This document shows, one piece after another, positions 36,468 to 64,000 of a DNA stretch of 64,000 bases. A model generated the notes under the pieces. It had not been told where the DNA came from, did no database searches, and was given only the letters and a program-made list of their open reading frames with translations. Position numbers and translations under genes: made by a program. Origin of the DNA: Apricaphanius iberus (taxonomy: Eukaryota > Chordata > Actinopteri > Cyprinodontiformes > Aphaniidae). Numbering within the stretch: position 1 is the first letter of the stretch; the number at the start of each line of letters is the position of its first letter. The DNA lies in assembly GCA_028564705.1 (NCBI GenBank), contig JAPXFQ010000065.1, forward strand, positions 868,001-932,000, read 5' to 3'.

Positions 36468-36503
36468 TAACCGGGGTCCACGCGAAAGAAAAGGGGGGAG
36501 AAA
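36468..36503 (-). promoter_or_regulatory. eif3h: eif3h 5'UTR / candidate 5'TOP pyrimidine tract
   Basis: On the minus strand a 20-nt uninterrupted pyrimidine tract (36503-36484, TTTC, six C, TTTTCTTTC) lies 17 nt upstream of the ATG. If transcription starts at a C inside the tract, the mRNA carries a 5'-terminal oligopyrimidine motif and a UTR of only about 25-35 nt. The e, f and h subunits of eIF3 are reported as TOP mRNAs in mammals, which makes this placement credible. The start site itself is inferred. Confidence 0.5.
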
Positions 36504-37434
36504 TTTAGCTGAGGGACGTTTCCTTTCCTCGGTCCGTGTAGAAACAAGAAACTTGCGTTCCGTTTGAAAAGTTGTGAAACATATCACAAAACGTTTTAAA
36601 ATGTTTGGATTTTCTTTTTTTAAAAATATTTAAACGAAAGCACTTTATATCCCAGAATGCTGTAAAAAATACCTTTTGTTGCATAAAATGTAAATTAATT
36701 CGTAACATACAGGGGATTGATAATTGGTACGCCTCTGGAATTAAACCACAGCTCAAACACATCTAATAAAACGGGCCTATTCTCTTTAGATACTGACTTT
36801 TTGTTGTACTGTTTTAACTGGTTTGCTTTGTTAATTGTCCATAAATTTGTTTTATTCCTTTACCGTAAGGTGACCGGGTTTAATGATAGAAGAAACCTGG
36901 TTAGTTATAAGTGTTCAATGAAACACTGACATGGTTAAAAAAAGAACTGATGGATAAATATTTTAACCTTTTATTACTTTCAATTAAAAATTATTCTACT
37001 CAATCACAGAACAAGAATGCCGCTTAAAAGCGGAAAAGTGCTGATAATTATTCTCCAAAATGTATTTTTTTCTCCAGAATTTAAAATTCATAGTACCATC
37101 AATGACAGTAAGTTTTCCAATTCAAGCAACCTGTCACATTACCACCAAAACTGTTTCACAGCAAGTTCGTTATTTTCTTTTAAACCTCCAAGAGTGTACC
37201 AAACACACCTATATAGTTAAACAATGTATTAGTCTTGATTCCCTTTTTGGAAATTGTACTTGTCTTTGTGTTTTTAATCATGTGACTGATCTGGAAGTAA
37301 TCAGTCCTGAGTGCTTCTAGTGAAATTGAACTCAATCAGCAAGCACTTGATTTATTGTGTGCAATGACTTATTTTCTCTCAAAATATTTGAAGTTTAAAT
37401 AATAGGCAGTGACTTAACCAAGTACTTAAAACAC
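36504..37434. other. rad21-eif3h intergenic spacer
   Basis: Only about 0.9 kb lies between the eif3h start region and the rad21 poly(A) signal, both genes on the minus strand. No exon was recognised. In particular nothing resembling UTP23, which sits here in mammals, is readable on either strand. Confidence 0.7.
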
Positions 37435-37440
37435 TTTATT
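37435..37440 (-). terminator. rad21: rad21 polyadenylation signal AATAAA
   Basis: TTTATT on the plus strand is AATAAA on the minus strand, about 750 nt downstream of the rad21 stop codon. Cleavage would fall near 37410-37420. Inferred from motif and position only. Confidence 0.5.
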
Positions 37441-38191
37441 TCAAATCTTTACAGATGTATCACAACTAGAAGTTAACCAGAATCTATAAAGGTGGGATAG
37501 TGAACTTAACTGTAACAAGTACATTACCTAGTTACATAATGCAAAAAGGCAAATAAGCATAAACATAAAAAAGGTACAAAAGAAAATAAATTTACATAAA
37601 CCTTAGTCAATAAACTGCCTTAATTATAAATCTGAATCATGATATTTAATGCCAGATAAGATTTAGCAATTAAATGATGGATCAACCTGTTTGTTAGGAG
37701 AACAAGTGCAACAGATAAGTTGGGCAAGGTTACACTTCTGAACAATAAAACAGTACCTTTCCAGAACATCTAGTTATTACAAAGATAACGTAATAAGTTG
37801 GGCCTTTAATAAAATCATATTTCTTTAGCTGAACCAGGGGGATTGATACAAAACCTGTGGAATGAGAATACAACAGAAATTTAACCTTCAAAAAAATCTG
37901 CAGTAAAAGTTTACAAATTGGTGACTAAAAAAAGAGTTTGCTTTATAAATATTCCTGTAAAACATTCCTTGCTCCGTTTGAACCAACAATACTGCATGAT
38001 TCAATATTACAGTAAAACCATGTTTTTTTTTTTAAAGGTTTGAACCCTAACCCTTTACTTCCATCCCCTTCCCCAAGGAAAACTGGGCTTACTGGAAAAC
38101 ACAATAAAAAAGGCAAAGAGTTGAGTAATTAAAGAAAAAAAGAAAACATGTATGCCTGTTGCAAGCAGAGTGTTTTTTGTCCTCCCAATGT

Positions 38192-45541
<7,350 letters not shown>

Positions 45542-47349
45542 TGCCCTGGTTCCCCTGGTTCAAACACGCCAACTGTGCAGTGGTCCACCTGAAAAACCAT
45601 CACAGAAAAATGATCAGCAAACTGTGTAAGGACAAAGAAAACGTGTCGGGCTCCAGTAAAAAAAAACTACGAAGACAGCGCCAGGACACCAGGCACAAAC
45701 TACTGCGCATCACAACACAAATGCCCCGCTGTTAGCTACATTCACTTAGGTAGGCGATAAATCACAGCCATAATTCTTCAAACTTTGGAGCAAGCTGCTT
45801 TTGTTGTTACAATCACTGGATTTGTTTATGCATCAAACCATGTCTCTCTATAGCTTTGTGATCGTTTTAAAAGTATATGATAGGCAAGTTGATCAAGTCA
45901 TGGAGATAAAATGGTGGTAAAAGTCACATTTTTCTGTAGCTGACCTGCAGTTCAGATAAGATTCAAAGGAAACCTGGTGGATTCCAGCGTCAGGCAGGCA
46001 GAGTGGTGTTCACTCAATATTTCAAAGCATCCATATACTAAAAATACAGCAATTTAAGACATGATCAGACAGATTGGTTACAAGCCTGGTAAAAGCCCCA
46101 CACCCATACAAAATATGGTAAATGTTTTTTTTCACCTTTAGAAAAATAATATAAGAAACATTTTGTTGTGGTAGGTATGTTAGAAAAACGAAATGCAGGT
46201 TTTTGTTGTGTTTTTTTTGGCTTTTGGGGGTTATTTCCTGGAGATTCAGGGTTATTACGTAGCAGAAAAAGAAGCTAAAGAAAACACAAAAAAGCATTAA
46301 CCTCATAGCAGATTTTTCTATTATCACCATTGTACGATTCTGGCTCACACAGCTTTTCACGTGTATCAATAAAAACAGAGGAACATAGTTATCCTACAAT
46401 TTCGTATTGTAGCGAGCTGTAACTGTCATAATTTCTGCTTTGTACACACGATGATTCCATCTAAACCTATTTTAAGTTATTCGTTCATATACATCAGTTT
46501 GAACGCCAAACTTGTAGTGTATCAGATGTGGGCCAAGAGTTATTCAGGACAACGAAAACACATCAAACTTACGGGGAACTGATTAATTTATAAATGTGAC
46601 ACATTTTACCTATACTTGTGTAGCTACATCACCAGATAACGGTCTTAAATCCAATGAGAAAACACGGTCACTCCCATTAAAAAAAATATTCATTTTTTTT
46701 CATAACAATTTCAGCTATATTTAGATGTTAAACAGAACTTATGGGACGTTATCAAATGGGGGGCACGCATATTAGAAATGCGCGAACTTTTACCTATACC
46801 TGATTGCGTGCTAACGTCACGCATTTTCAAGTTTCCGCTGTAATTTGAAAATGTGACTGCTTTTTTACGGAAAGACAGAGCAACTCAGTCAGAAAATAAA
46901 TGTACGTTACTTTATGTGCATTATATTGTAAATAACGACTTAAAAGCGCCAAAGGGAGGGGGCGCCAGCAAATAGTCGGCGCCATCAAGTGGGACGAACC
47001 AAATTAGCCGACAGCTAACTACAAAAGGAGGAACGGCGTCGTACGCTTGGGAGTAGAACACGGGGAAGTTTAGAATAACGTTGTAAATTATAAAATAAAT
47101 TACCACCACCTTAAAACATACAATGAAAACTCTACAAGAGTCTGCAAAGTCCTCGGGGAAAACGCGCCGCTTGAATGGCTGCTCATACTTTTTAGCCCTT
47201 CTTCATCGGCTCAACACTGTCGTTAGCCAATGTCCAACGGCTCTAAGTACAATGAAGGCCGCATCGAACAAACTCCGGCATGCATGGCAGTTTTGCTAAA
47301 TAAAACAGCAAAGTCGGTGCGGAAATGTATCCGCTGCAGACACACTTAC

Positions 47350-47470
47350 CGAGAGGAGCCCTCTTAGAGTGAAATCACAAAGATTAGGTAATTTCTCCAA
47401 GCGAGCTCTCCCCTGTTGTACTCATTAAAACAGCCAAGATGGCGCCAGCCGCCTTCCTCCCGCTCAGCGC
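47350..47470 (-). promoter_or_regulatory. rad21: rad21 promoter and non-coding exon 1
   Basis: A donor CTCG|GTAAGTG at the left (exon edge 47350) defines a plausible untranslated first exon. A YY1-type CAAGATGGC (47435-47443) lies in a GC-richer patch. YY1 sites of this kind mark start regions of many housekeeping genes. The start probably falls within about 47430-47470. Intron 1 would then run to the acceptor at 45590-45589. No transcript evidence is available here. Confidence 0.5.
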
Positions 47471-49865
47471 TGTCCTTTTAAAATTGGCAGGATGTTTACA
47501 GTCAAAAAACGGCAGAGGAGGAGGAGTCTGCCGGGGAGGCTGCTAGGCACCAGAGAAAGCTTCATGCCATTAGCGGCGACAGGAGATAGAGGGCGCTGTG
47601 ACACAAAGCCTACCGCGGGAATAACAGTGTCTCAATCGACAACTACACCTTTATACTCCCTGTCTGTAATATATATTTTACAACTATTAATAATATTAGT
47701 AATAAGATCTCTGAATGAATCTCTGAAGTCGCCAAATATCCTTAACTCCGACATTATCTGATATAATAAGCATTTTTCTCTAAAGGGCCAACAGCACACA
47801 GTCCAGTAAATATGTTTTTCTCTAACAAACAGAAATCATACGCGATAGTTGAAATAGATGAATATAGAATTCTATATTATTAATTATGACTAATTAAGAA
47901 TTTCAATAAAAGTGTAGTAAATACATTATCCAAAAACAAAACATTAATAATTGTGTCAATGTACCAATAATGTTCGAAATACCTAAATAAATCATGATTT
48001 ATTCAAATCATGCGTGATTATCTCAGTGTTAAAATACTTTCAGATGCCCTATGCTACAAACCTTTTTGAAATTGTTTAGACTGTTAATAGGTTAGCGTAG
48101 TTTAGATAAACTCTAAAATCCTATTGGTTCAATTAGACTAATAATAAGACTAATTAACCTGTGCTTGTCTATTGCTTTAGTTTGTAAAGCTAACCAATAG
48201 GAAAGTTAAGGCATTACACGGGTAAAAAAATTATGACTTGGCACATAAAAAAATTACTATTATTTTTGTTCTTATTTAATATTCATTTGTAATCACATTT
48301 GGAAAAATTATTTAATCTATGTCTGCATTTATGTTAAACATTGTATATTAATTATATTCCTACCGTGGATTGGCGACCTGCCCAGGATGTACACTGCCTC
48401 TTTCCAAATAATTGCTGGAGACATACAGTAGGTACCAGCCCGATAGATGGATGGACGGATGATTAAATATACAGATATTTCATCAATTGATTTAAACATG
48501 AAACATGGGATCAAACTATATAGTCTTTCTGAGAGCTCTAATTTAAACCCTTTCCTCGTGGTTCTCTTGTTTTTTGATCCCATAATAGAATCTGGGTGTT
48601 AATCTTCTGATCTCATGCAATGGAGTCTTATCATTTTATTACTACTGCTTAAAATCAGCCATCAGAATTGTCAGAGGGCCAAACCAGAGCCAGGGAGTGA
48701 CAGAAGCCCAAACAGCTTCCTTTCAAGTAAAGTGTGTCAGTTATTTATCCCCTGTAATATGTACATCTGAAAGCAGCTAATTAAATCTTCATAAATGAAC
48801 AACGGCGAAGAGAATAAAAGGTTTGTATTGAGACAAAGAGATACAGCATTCTGAAATGACCACAGCATGCCAGGCATGTATGCGTGCAGCAGAAAGCCTC
48901 AGAAACCAATTTTCCAGCACTATATTAGATGCCGAGATGAGAAATATGCCTGACAGACAGAGTGACTCATCTACAAACGAATTTCGAAATGGGTACACAG
49001 AAAAGCGGATTTGTCTCATGGGCATCTGTTGCAGTGGAACTGCTGCCAGTTGAGCTTGTTTATCATTTACGAGCCGCAGAGCTCCTCGTCGCAGAGCGAA
49101 GTCGGATAATGAGTTAGCAATGTGGAAAACCATTCTTGCGCATCTGTATTCTTAAAAGACGGATTTAGACAATAAGTCATTTTCAGTGAACCTCTATGCG
49201 GCATCAAATAAATGCTGCCGTGTTCCATCGTGCAGGGGACCTGCTTTATTTTCTGTAGTGATCACGTTGCTGTACGCATAAAAAAGATGCACTACTGCCG
49301 TATTTATGCATGTTTAATAATCAGAAGAACCTAATCTGACAGATGAGAGAATGATGCCATTAGTGATGTAGGCCAAATTACTTCCGTCAGACAAAAATTA
49401 ATTTTAAAATGCTGTTGCAGGTTGTACAAGATGGAAATGGTTGGCTTTGCATAAAAGTATTGCTCTTAATGTGCTTAGCATAATGGGTTAAAAGGCACGG
49501 TTTTCTTTTTTCTCTGCATCCGTCTGTTAAATAAAGTGATTTTTATCTTGAAAGCAAGTTGCTGTTATCATCTGAAGGATGACTCTACACAACCTTAGAG
49601 AGAGCTGCCGGTTCTAAACGGATGCATTCCTGCTTAAGGCGACTTATCTTTGGCATCCATCACACACGCCAGAGGGCCTGATTATCTCCACATATCAAAG
49701 CAGACGTGAGCAATCATCGACACATCTGTATGAAGCAAAACATGATGCCGTATGTTTGCTGATGGTCTCTAACAATCCTCTGAGGGCTTCCACAGAAAAT
49801 CTGGATGTTTGGTGAGATGAAATGAACCTCAGATGCAGGATGTGTGCTGCTTTTTTTCCTACTGT

Positions 49866-49975
49866 AAGATTTCAGTAAAATACATTCAGGCTCGTAGCTG
49901 TAATGTTACAAAATGTGGAGGGAGGGGGAAAAAAGAAAGTCAAGGGGTATGAATACTTCTGCAAAACACTATGTG
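49866..49975. repeat. Tc1-like terminal fragment
   Basis: The text GTAATGTTACAAAATGTGGAGG, TCAAGGGGTATGAATACTTC, TGCAAAACACT is the typical end of fish Tc1-like elements. A related end, in the opposite orientation, begins near 51690 (TTTTGCAAAAAACTTGAGCAC ... AAAAGTATTCACGTCC). Confidence 0.5.
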
Positions 49976-50875
49976 CTGGATTGTTTTTAGACTCTAAATG
50001 AGAAACATCTTTCTGTATCCGACAGAATAAGAAAGCAGCTTTGGATATGGAACAACACAATGTGTGCGTTGCGAATGCGCAGAAGGTAGCAGCAAAGTTT
50101 TCCCCCACAAGCTGGAGTTTATCTTTTACAACAACAGAAAAAGGGAACTTTTCTTGCTGGGATGATATCTGATGAAAAGATGACAGAAAGGGAGAAGTTT
50201 AGCCCCGAGTAAGTGTTTAATCTAACAGCAGGGGAGAGTCCTGATAGCAGGCAAACTCTGATCCATCTCCACTGCAGATACACATCTCATCAACGGGATT
50301 AAGAGAAATTGGGCTAATTTGCATTTTAGTTAAACAGGAGAGACTGTCGGGAGATTAACCCCTTGGGTACAAGGAAACTCTGCAGCAATTATGTCTGACA
50401 TTTCGCAGGTTGTCTTATCAAAGAGTCGTATTTCCATCAACCATGCATCTACAACTTGAGAACTTAATGGACCAGAGTGTTTCTCCTTTCAACATGACAC
50501 TAGACAATTAATCCTTGGGTACCATTTAAGATTTGAAATTGTGCAGAGCTTCGGAGTAATGATTTTTCTCCAGTTACGCATCTTCCTGAGTGTGTTTAGT
50601 TGCAGCAATTGCTCTTATAGTGCTTTCTCCAGCTAAGTTGGCACCATGGGAACATGTCAGAGATACTCTTATTTATGCAGCGTGTCTAAACCAATCATCC
50701 TGACGGAGAATTATGTAAACACTGCAGTTTCTCGGCATCGGGTGAACCGCAGACTAAAAGCAAGCTAAAAGTATTACTTAGCCTGCATCTTGCCAAGACG
50801 GAATATGAATTTGGGAAAACTGATAAAAATGTTTCTGGCAGGTCAGATGGGGGAAATGATGGATCCGGCTGTATA

Positions 50876-51670
50876 TGGGGTCAGAATGATATCAGCTTGG
50901 AATGAAACTGAAAAGAAATATTGCCACTAAAAACAAAATTTGGCATTGAAAAATATAATTGTAAATGAAAATCTTGATTTTGAATCTGAAATAAATTTAG
51001 TGAAAAATTCTGTATTGATATTGAAATAAAAATTGAAAGTGAAAAAAAATTTGAAACTCAAAATGTATGCATTAAAACAATTTACTCACTGTCAAGTTTT
51101 CACAGTTTCGTTTTTTATGTGCTGCTTCATTCAGATGACACTCATTTCTCACAATTCTATGAATGTACATGTACTACAGCAAAATCCACAGCTATAAAGT
51201 TCTGTAATGTTTCATTTGAGATTACTTTTGAGATAATTTGTGAACATTTTAGAATTATATATAGAAAACTACAAGTGACATTTAGTTTCTGGGCTATGGA
51301 ACAAATGGAAAACAGCAGACTCTGTGACAGCTGAAAGTTAATGTATTCGGCTCTGAAGCCCCGCCCCTCATGCGCTTGCACAACGTAAAATGATTTATCA
51401 GCTGAATGAAGCTGGACTGAAAAAAAGTTTGGCATTGAAAAAAAGATTTAAAAAATTGATTGTGAGTTAATTGTTTTAAAGCATATATTTTGAGTTTCAT
51501 AAAAAAAAATCACTTTCAATTTTTATTTCACTTTCAGTACAGAAATTTTCAGTACATTTATTTCAGATTCAAAATTAAGATTTTCAGTTACAATTATATT
51601 TTTCAATGCCAAATGTTATTGCCAATATTTGTTTTCAGTTTCATTCCAAGCCGATATCATTTTGACCCCA
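50876..51670. mobile_element. 795-bp element with about 215-bp terminal inverted repeats
   Basis: It starts TGGGGTCAGAATGATATC and ends with the inverted TGGGGTCAAAATGATATC, both flanked by TA (mariner-type target). The arms match for about 215 bp: GGCTTGGAATGAAACTGAAAA, CATTGAAAAATATAATTGTAA, AATAAAAATTGAAAGTGA and GAAACTCAAAATxTATGC all recur in order. The unique core of about 370 bp has no clear open frame. The whole can fold back on itself. No transposase is present, so it would be a long-TIR MITE. Confidence 0.75.
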
Positions 51671-52724
51671 TAGGTGTGTAGGTATTTCTCAGCCCACTGT
51701 AACTGTTTTTGCAAAAAACTTGAGCACTGCATAAAAGTATTCACGTCCTTTTGTAATTTTCCACACTTTGTCATGTTGGTTAATTTTACAAGGATTTTAC
51801 GTAACAGACCAACACAAAGTAGTAAACCTTTAAGTGGGAGGAAAAGGATAAATAGTTTATACACATTTTCCCCCCAATAATCAGCTTTTTCATTCAACTT
51901 TGCAGATTCTGTACCCTTCAATGCAAGTCTTTTGGAACATGTCTAACAGCTTTTAAAAGCAACACATCAAAATATTTACCAGATTTTTTTCTGAAGATTT
52001 CTAAATTCCGTCACCTGCTGAGAAAATGTGAAACAGAAATGCTCACCTTGATACTCCTCTGGAGTTTGACAATGCAATTTAAAAACATGCATTGTTTTTT
52101 TTTGCAGACCTTGCTTCATATTTGAGACTTTTGTCATGCTGGACGGTCAAAATTATAACCATTCAATTTAAGACCATTTATTCCAAAGTGAAATTTATGT
52201 TCATCCTAACGCATAAGCTCCAAGTATCTTTAAAGAACCATTGCGGACGGTGATGCTGTAGGCAAGAAGGAACGTACAGATTCAATCAGTCTTGCAACAA
52301 ATCTAGAGGCCTCTGAGGACTTGCTGCATGGTAATCTGAACCTCGTGACACAGGGACAATTCACTATCTGGGCAGCAAAAGATGATATTTCACAGTAGCA
52401 TGTCCTGGATGACACAGTCAATTGCAAGCAATGCTAATCCACCTCGTTTGCTTTTGCTGTTCCTCTTTATAACTGGCTGTATGATTAGAATTAGGCAAAT
52501 TTGAGATGGGAGATGAGCCTTGCCCAGTGTGATTGATGCATTGCATCTTCTTGTCCCCGCTCTCTGTCTCCGTTATTTAGTTCTGAGAATCTGATTTGGA
52601 GAATTAAACGGGTTTTCTTCCAGATTTACCCTGTATTTGGCTTCATTCGTCTGATGAACCAAGCTAATTCTCCTTCCCTGCTGAATACATACATTCTAAG
52701 AGTACTGCCAGCACCATGTGTAAA

Positions 52725-52815
52725 AATGTGAAAATCTTATTTTTGAATCTAAAATAAATGTAGTGAACATTTCTGCACCGATAGTGAAATAAAAATTGAA
52801 AGTGAAAAAATGTTA
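52725..52815. repeat. Partial third copy of the long-TIR arm
   Basis: AATGTGAAAATCTTATTTTTG, AATCTAAAATAAATGTAGTG, GTGAAATAAAAATTGAAAGTGA match the inner arm of the element at 50876-51670, about 1 kb away, in the left-arm orientation. Confidence 0.6.
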
Positions 52816-53023
52816 TCGAAGTAAAATGGGATGAATTCACTTGAACACCACGCATCCTTTCCTCCTACTTCTGAACATGTGCAACGTCTGTGACAAAATG
52901 TTCAGAGGTAAACAGTTATGAATACTTTAATAAGGCACTTTTGAAAGAAGCAGACTTACCCCTGCAAAATTACTAAAAAAGAAAGTTTACAAATGCACAG
53001 CAAGTTGGTTTATATCAAAGATT

Positions 53024-55432
53024 TTTATTTGACGAATGCTTCAATTTGTTGTTATAAAATTAATTAACAAAAAAAAACAACATGATTTTCTTTTACCATC
53101 TTTCCATCTGAGTCTAAGAAACAAAAACAAAAAAAAGTAGGTGCAGGCGCTGAAGAGAGAGTAGAGTGTTTCCTGTCATCTCTAACAGTTGTGATAAACA
53201 CAAAAAAGAGGGTTGGAACCTCGCAACCAAATACAAGGCAGTAAGTGGAGATGGGTGTACTGAGACCTTGACTCACATTCCAAGAAAGGGAAAAACACAA
53301 ATAAAGGTAAATCAGAAGTGTTAGTGTTAATATGATTTGGGGTGCCATTACGGTTTGACAAAAACATATTGATGAAATGCTATTAAAATGATAACAGGGT
53401 CAGGTTTCTTGTGCAAGGCCAAAGAAAATAAAAGTCTGAAGTGTATTCCCTCTGAAGGCACATCGATACACAGATATAACCCCCCCTGCCCTCTGAAACA
53501 TGAACGCATACAAAAAGAAAACACAGTAAATGACATCCTATAATATTGCACCAAGTTCATTAATTCTGTTTCGGTTGTCCTGACAGCACTATGTTTAGTC
53601 AGCTGGGATTGTTCGTCTGCTTTCAGGCTGTTAACATTATCCAAAGTGAAAAGGAACACCAAGCAACCCTTGTCTGTGGAGCTTATGAGTTCAAAGTCTC
53701 GTCCTTCGTTTTGGTTTTTACTCACATTCCAGTCAGAAAATATGTCACTAGAAAGGATAAATGTGCCATTCCACATTGCAGATTTAAAATCGTATAAGCA
53801 AATGCTCTATTGGCACATAAAGGAGGGGGATTGCGGGTTGTCAGCGAGTGAGCTCACCGAAAACAATCATTTCTTTCATCTTAAGAAAGCTATCGCAGGA
53901 TGAGATGAAGGAGCTGCGTCGGTGGATTTCAGCGGAGGAGTTACTGGCTTTTACACGGACAGCTTCTTCCATCCATGAGGCGATCTCACAAGATCTTACA
54001 TTACATGATACGACACCAAGAGAAAGACCATTCAACTAGATCAGTAATTATAAGTGAGTTAGGGTGCAGCATAAAACCCAATTTCATGTCTCATCGGCGG
54101 AATGGTTTTAGGTCCAACAGAAGGCCCGTGTAGTGCGACCCCGAACGCAGCTGGCCGATCATGTTCCTTAAAAACGAAACGTTCTTTATTGAAACAATCA
54201 GAGCGATTAGGAGATGTCCTTCAAGTTTATATTTTTTCTGGGCGGAAAAACGCGAATAGTGTGCTGAAGTGGTGCTTTTCTGAGTCAGGTGCTCCTCTCC
54301 CCCAGCTAGTGGCCAATCTGCCTACTGACACAATGAAATTGGATTTACTGCATTCAGACAGTAATAAATAAATCTCTCATTCACCCAAATCCAGAAGAGA
54401 AACGAAAGTAAATAGACTTATATACGGTTTTTGCTTTAAAAGGATCATTTTTTGGCCTGTTGGCAAGCTCAGCCTCCATTCACCAAGGCAACACGCACGA
54501 CGCCCTAATATTTATTCCTCTGGCTAACATGTATTCAAACACACGGTTCAGCCTATCATTTGAGTCATTGGGAATGGAAAAAATTAAAACAACCTGTATT
54601 GCTAGGGGCATCTATTCACATGTGGCCAATCAACCTGGGTATGTTGGCTTCGGGAGGGGAAAATTGTTCCAAATGGCACATAGAGAAAATCTTCTTCACT
54701 CGACTGCATAAATAAACGTTATTGTACAGTTTTGATGATCTGGAAAATGCAACACAATATCAGTTACATGGGGGGGAGAAGCAGCAGCACTCTCAAGGTG
54801 CAAATTCTGCACCCAGTCTTCCATTAGCCAGATTCCCAGATCCAAAGAAACCTTTTTATAAATGCTGAGGCACAACTATCAGATCAACAATCCCCACCCA
54901 GTCCTGGCGCTCTGAGGGGATTTCATTCTTCTCTTTAGCAATCCTTCTTTAAGACAACATAGGAAAAACAAGGGAAAGTCGTGCTGACCGTTTGTACACT
55001 GTATAAAAAAATAGTTAAACACAATCCAAAATAGTGTTATCATCTTTGTAGTTATTAATAACAACTGTCAGCAAAAAAAATGTTCACGAAACCTGTGCAT
55101 AGTGTACAGACACAAATGTCTTCTTATCACTGGGTTTTGTCAATATTGGGACATTTATGTGACCAGAGAGGAGCAGATTTACCTCTTCGGGTGTAGTTAG
55201 TAAGCAGTCAGGATGTATACACAGAGAACTCTGAGTTCAGCTGTCCAAACACCGAACACAAGGCAGCAGCAGTCGAAAGGAGACAGAGAGAGGAGGACAA
55301 CAAACAAGACAGAAAACTGTGGCGTCCTTCACATTTGTTTCCCGTTTTGTCCCAGACCCGATCTGGTTCCCCCGCCGATCCATCCATGCCTCATCTGTTG
55401 TCGTCCACAGAGCACGGGGGGACCAGGCGGGG
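53024..55432 (-). other. ext1: ext1 3'UTR (putative)
   Basis: The region between the ext1 stop and a minus-strand AATAAA at 53024-53029. No other gene is readable, and the sequence is mostly unique and moderately AT-rich. Earlier minus-strand AATAAA-like sites exist (for example near 54510), so shorter forms are possible. The 2.4-kb length is inferred. Confidence 0.4.
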
Positions 55433-63731
<8,299 letters not shown>

Positions 63732-64000
63732 CTGGGACAGAGATGGGGAAAAAAAACAAACACAACAAAAACAGTAATTAGATAACGGGCCCACTTTGGT
63801 GAAAACAGAAAAAAAAATGTTTCACATGCATCCGCTTAAATATGGACTTTCTATCACTGCTTAATTAAAGAAAGGGATATTAGATAATGTGTAAGATAAC
63901 AGAAAGGCAGTCTGCATTAAAGGTACATTGGTTAAATCCACTTTTTTAGGCCTTGAACTCAGTTTGTTGTGCATTTAGAGTCAGCAGAAATGCAAAGAAG
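63732..64000 (-). other. ext1: ext1 intron 3 (partial)
   Basis: Sequence upstream of the exon 4 acceptor to the window edge. No exon 3 coding sequence is readable here. Confidence 0.6.

Larger units (their letters stand above)
47471..53023. other. rad21-ext1 intergenic region
   Basis: No gene was recognised on either strand. SLC30A8, MED30 and AARD, which lie between RAD21 and EXT1 in mammals, leave no readable exon. The region contains an 0.8-kb inverted-repeat element (50876-51670), Tc1-like end fragments (about 49866-49975 and 51680-52100) and a third partial arm copy (52725-52815). The 48.6-49.7 kb stretch is free of obvious repeats. Confidence 0.65.

Noticed and set aside
36717..37320. 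Plus-strand frames between eif3h and rad21 as a possible UTP23 exon
   Set aside because: Translated text has no similarity to the conserved UTP23 N-terminus (PIN-like domain) and is AT-driven.
38042..38056. Telomere-like CCCTAACCC
   Set aside because: Only about two units; far too short to be interstitial telomeric repeat.
53848..54039. 63-codon plus-strand frame (KLSQDEMKELRRWISAEE...) as a small gene
   Set aside because: It looks protein-like but is antisense to the ext1 3'UTR, short, with no start context or splice partners and no family match; kept as chance.

Overview
This is vertebrate nuclear DNA, almost certainly from a teleost fish. It is AT-rich with multi-exon genes, GT-AG introns and many microsatellites. 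It carries fish-type repeats: Tc1-like transposase relics, short hAT-like elements built on repeated ATCGATAC/GGTATCGG motifs, and a LINE 3' tail containing the GCTATATAAATAAA motif. The three genes present (eif3h, rad21, ext1) are neighbours in the same order and orientation on human 8q23-q24. No prokaryotic features, rRNA, functional tRNA or CRISPR array were seen.

Layout, all genes on the minus strand. From 1 to 36.5 kb is the 5' part of eif3h: coding exon 1 (36366-36467), a 13.8-kb intron 1 full of nested transposons, exon 2 (22437-22593), then at least 22.4 kb of intron 2 running off the left edge. From 37.4 to 47.5 kb is a complete rad21 cohesin gene. It has one non-coding and 13 coding exons that join in frame to 637 codons. 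From 47.5 to 53 kb is an intergenic stretch with a large inverted-repeat element. From 53 to 64 kb is the 3' half of ext1. Its eight exons correspond to human exons 4-11, encode 358 residues plus stop, and hold the C-terminal GT64 domain. Exons 1-3 lie beyond the right edge.

The genes are functionally independent: translation initiation (eIF3 subunit h), sister-chromatid cohesion (Rad21) and heparan-sulfate chain polymerisation (Ext1). Their linkage is ancient synteny, not an operon. The block is very compact around rad21. Only about 0.9 kb separates the rad21 poly(A) signal from the eif3h start, with no trace of UTP23. The rad21-ext1 interval lacks SLC30A8, MED30 and AARD. This fits a reduced, duplicated teleost copy of the block.

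No undescribed gene system was recognised. The observations most worth checking are: loss of the arginine at the second separase-cleavage position of Rad21; a perfect-TSD hAT-like element nested in another element and carrying a pseudo-tRNA plus a 12-bp perfect hairpin; a roughly 0.8-kb long-terminal-inverted-repeat element with a third arm copy nearby; and a candidate 5'TOP tract at the eif3h start. Exon coordinates were worked out by hand from reading frame, splice signals and recalled family sequence. Each coding total is a multiple of three.
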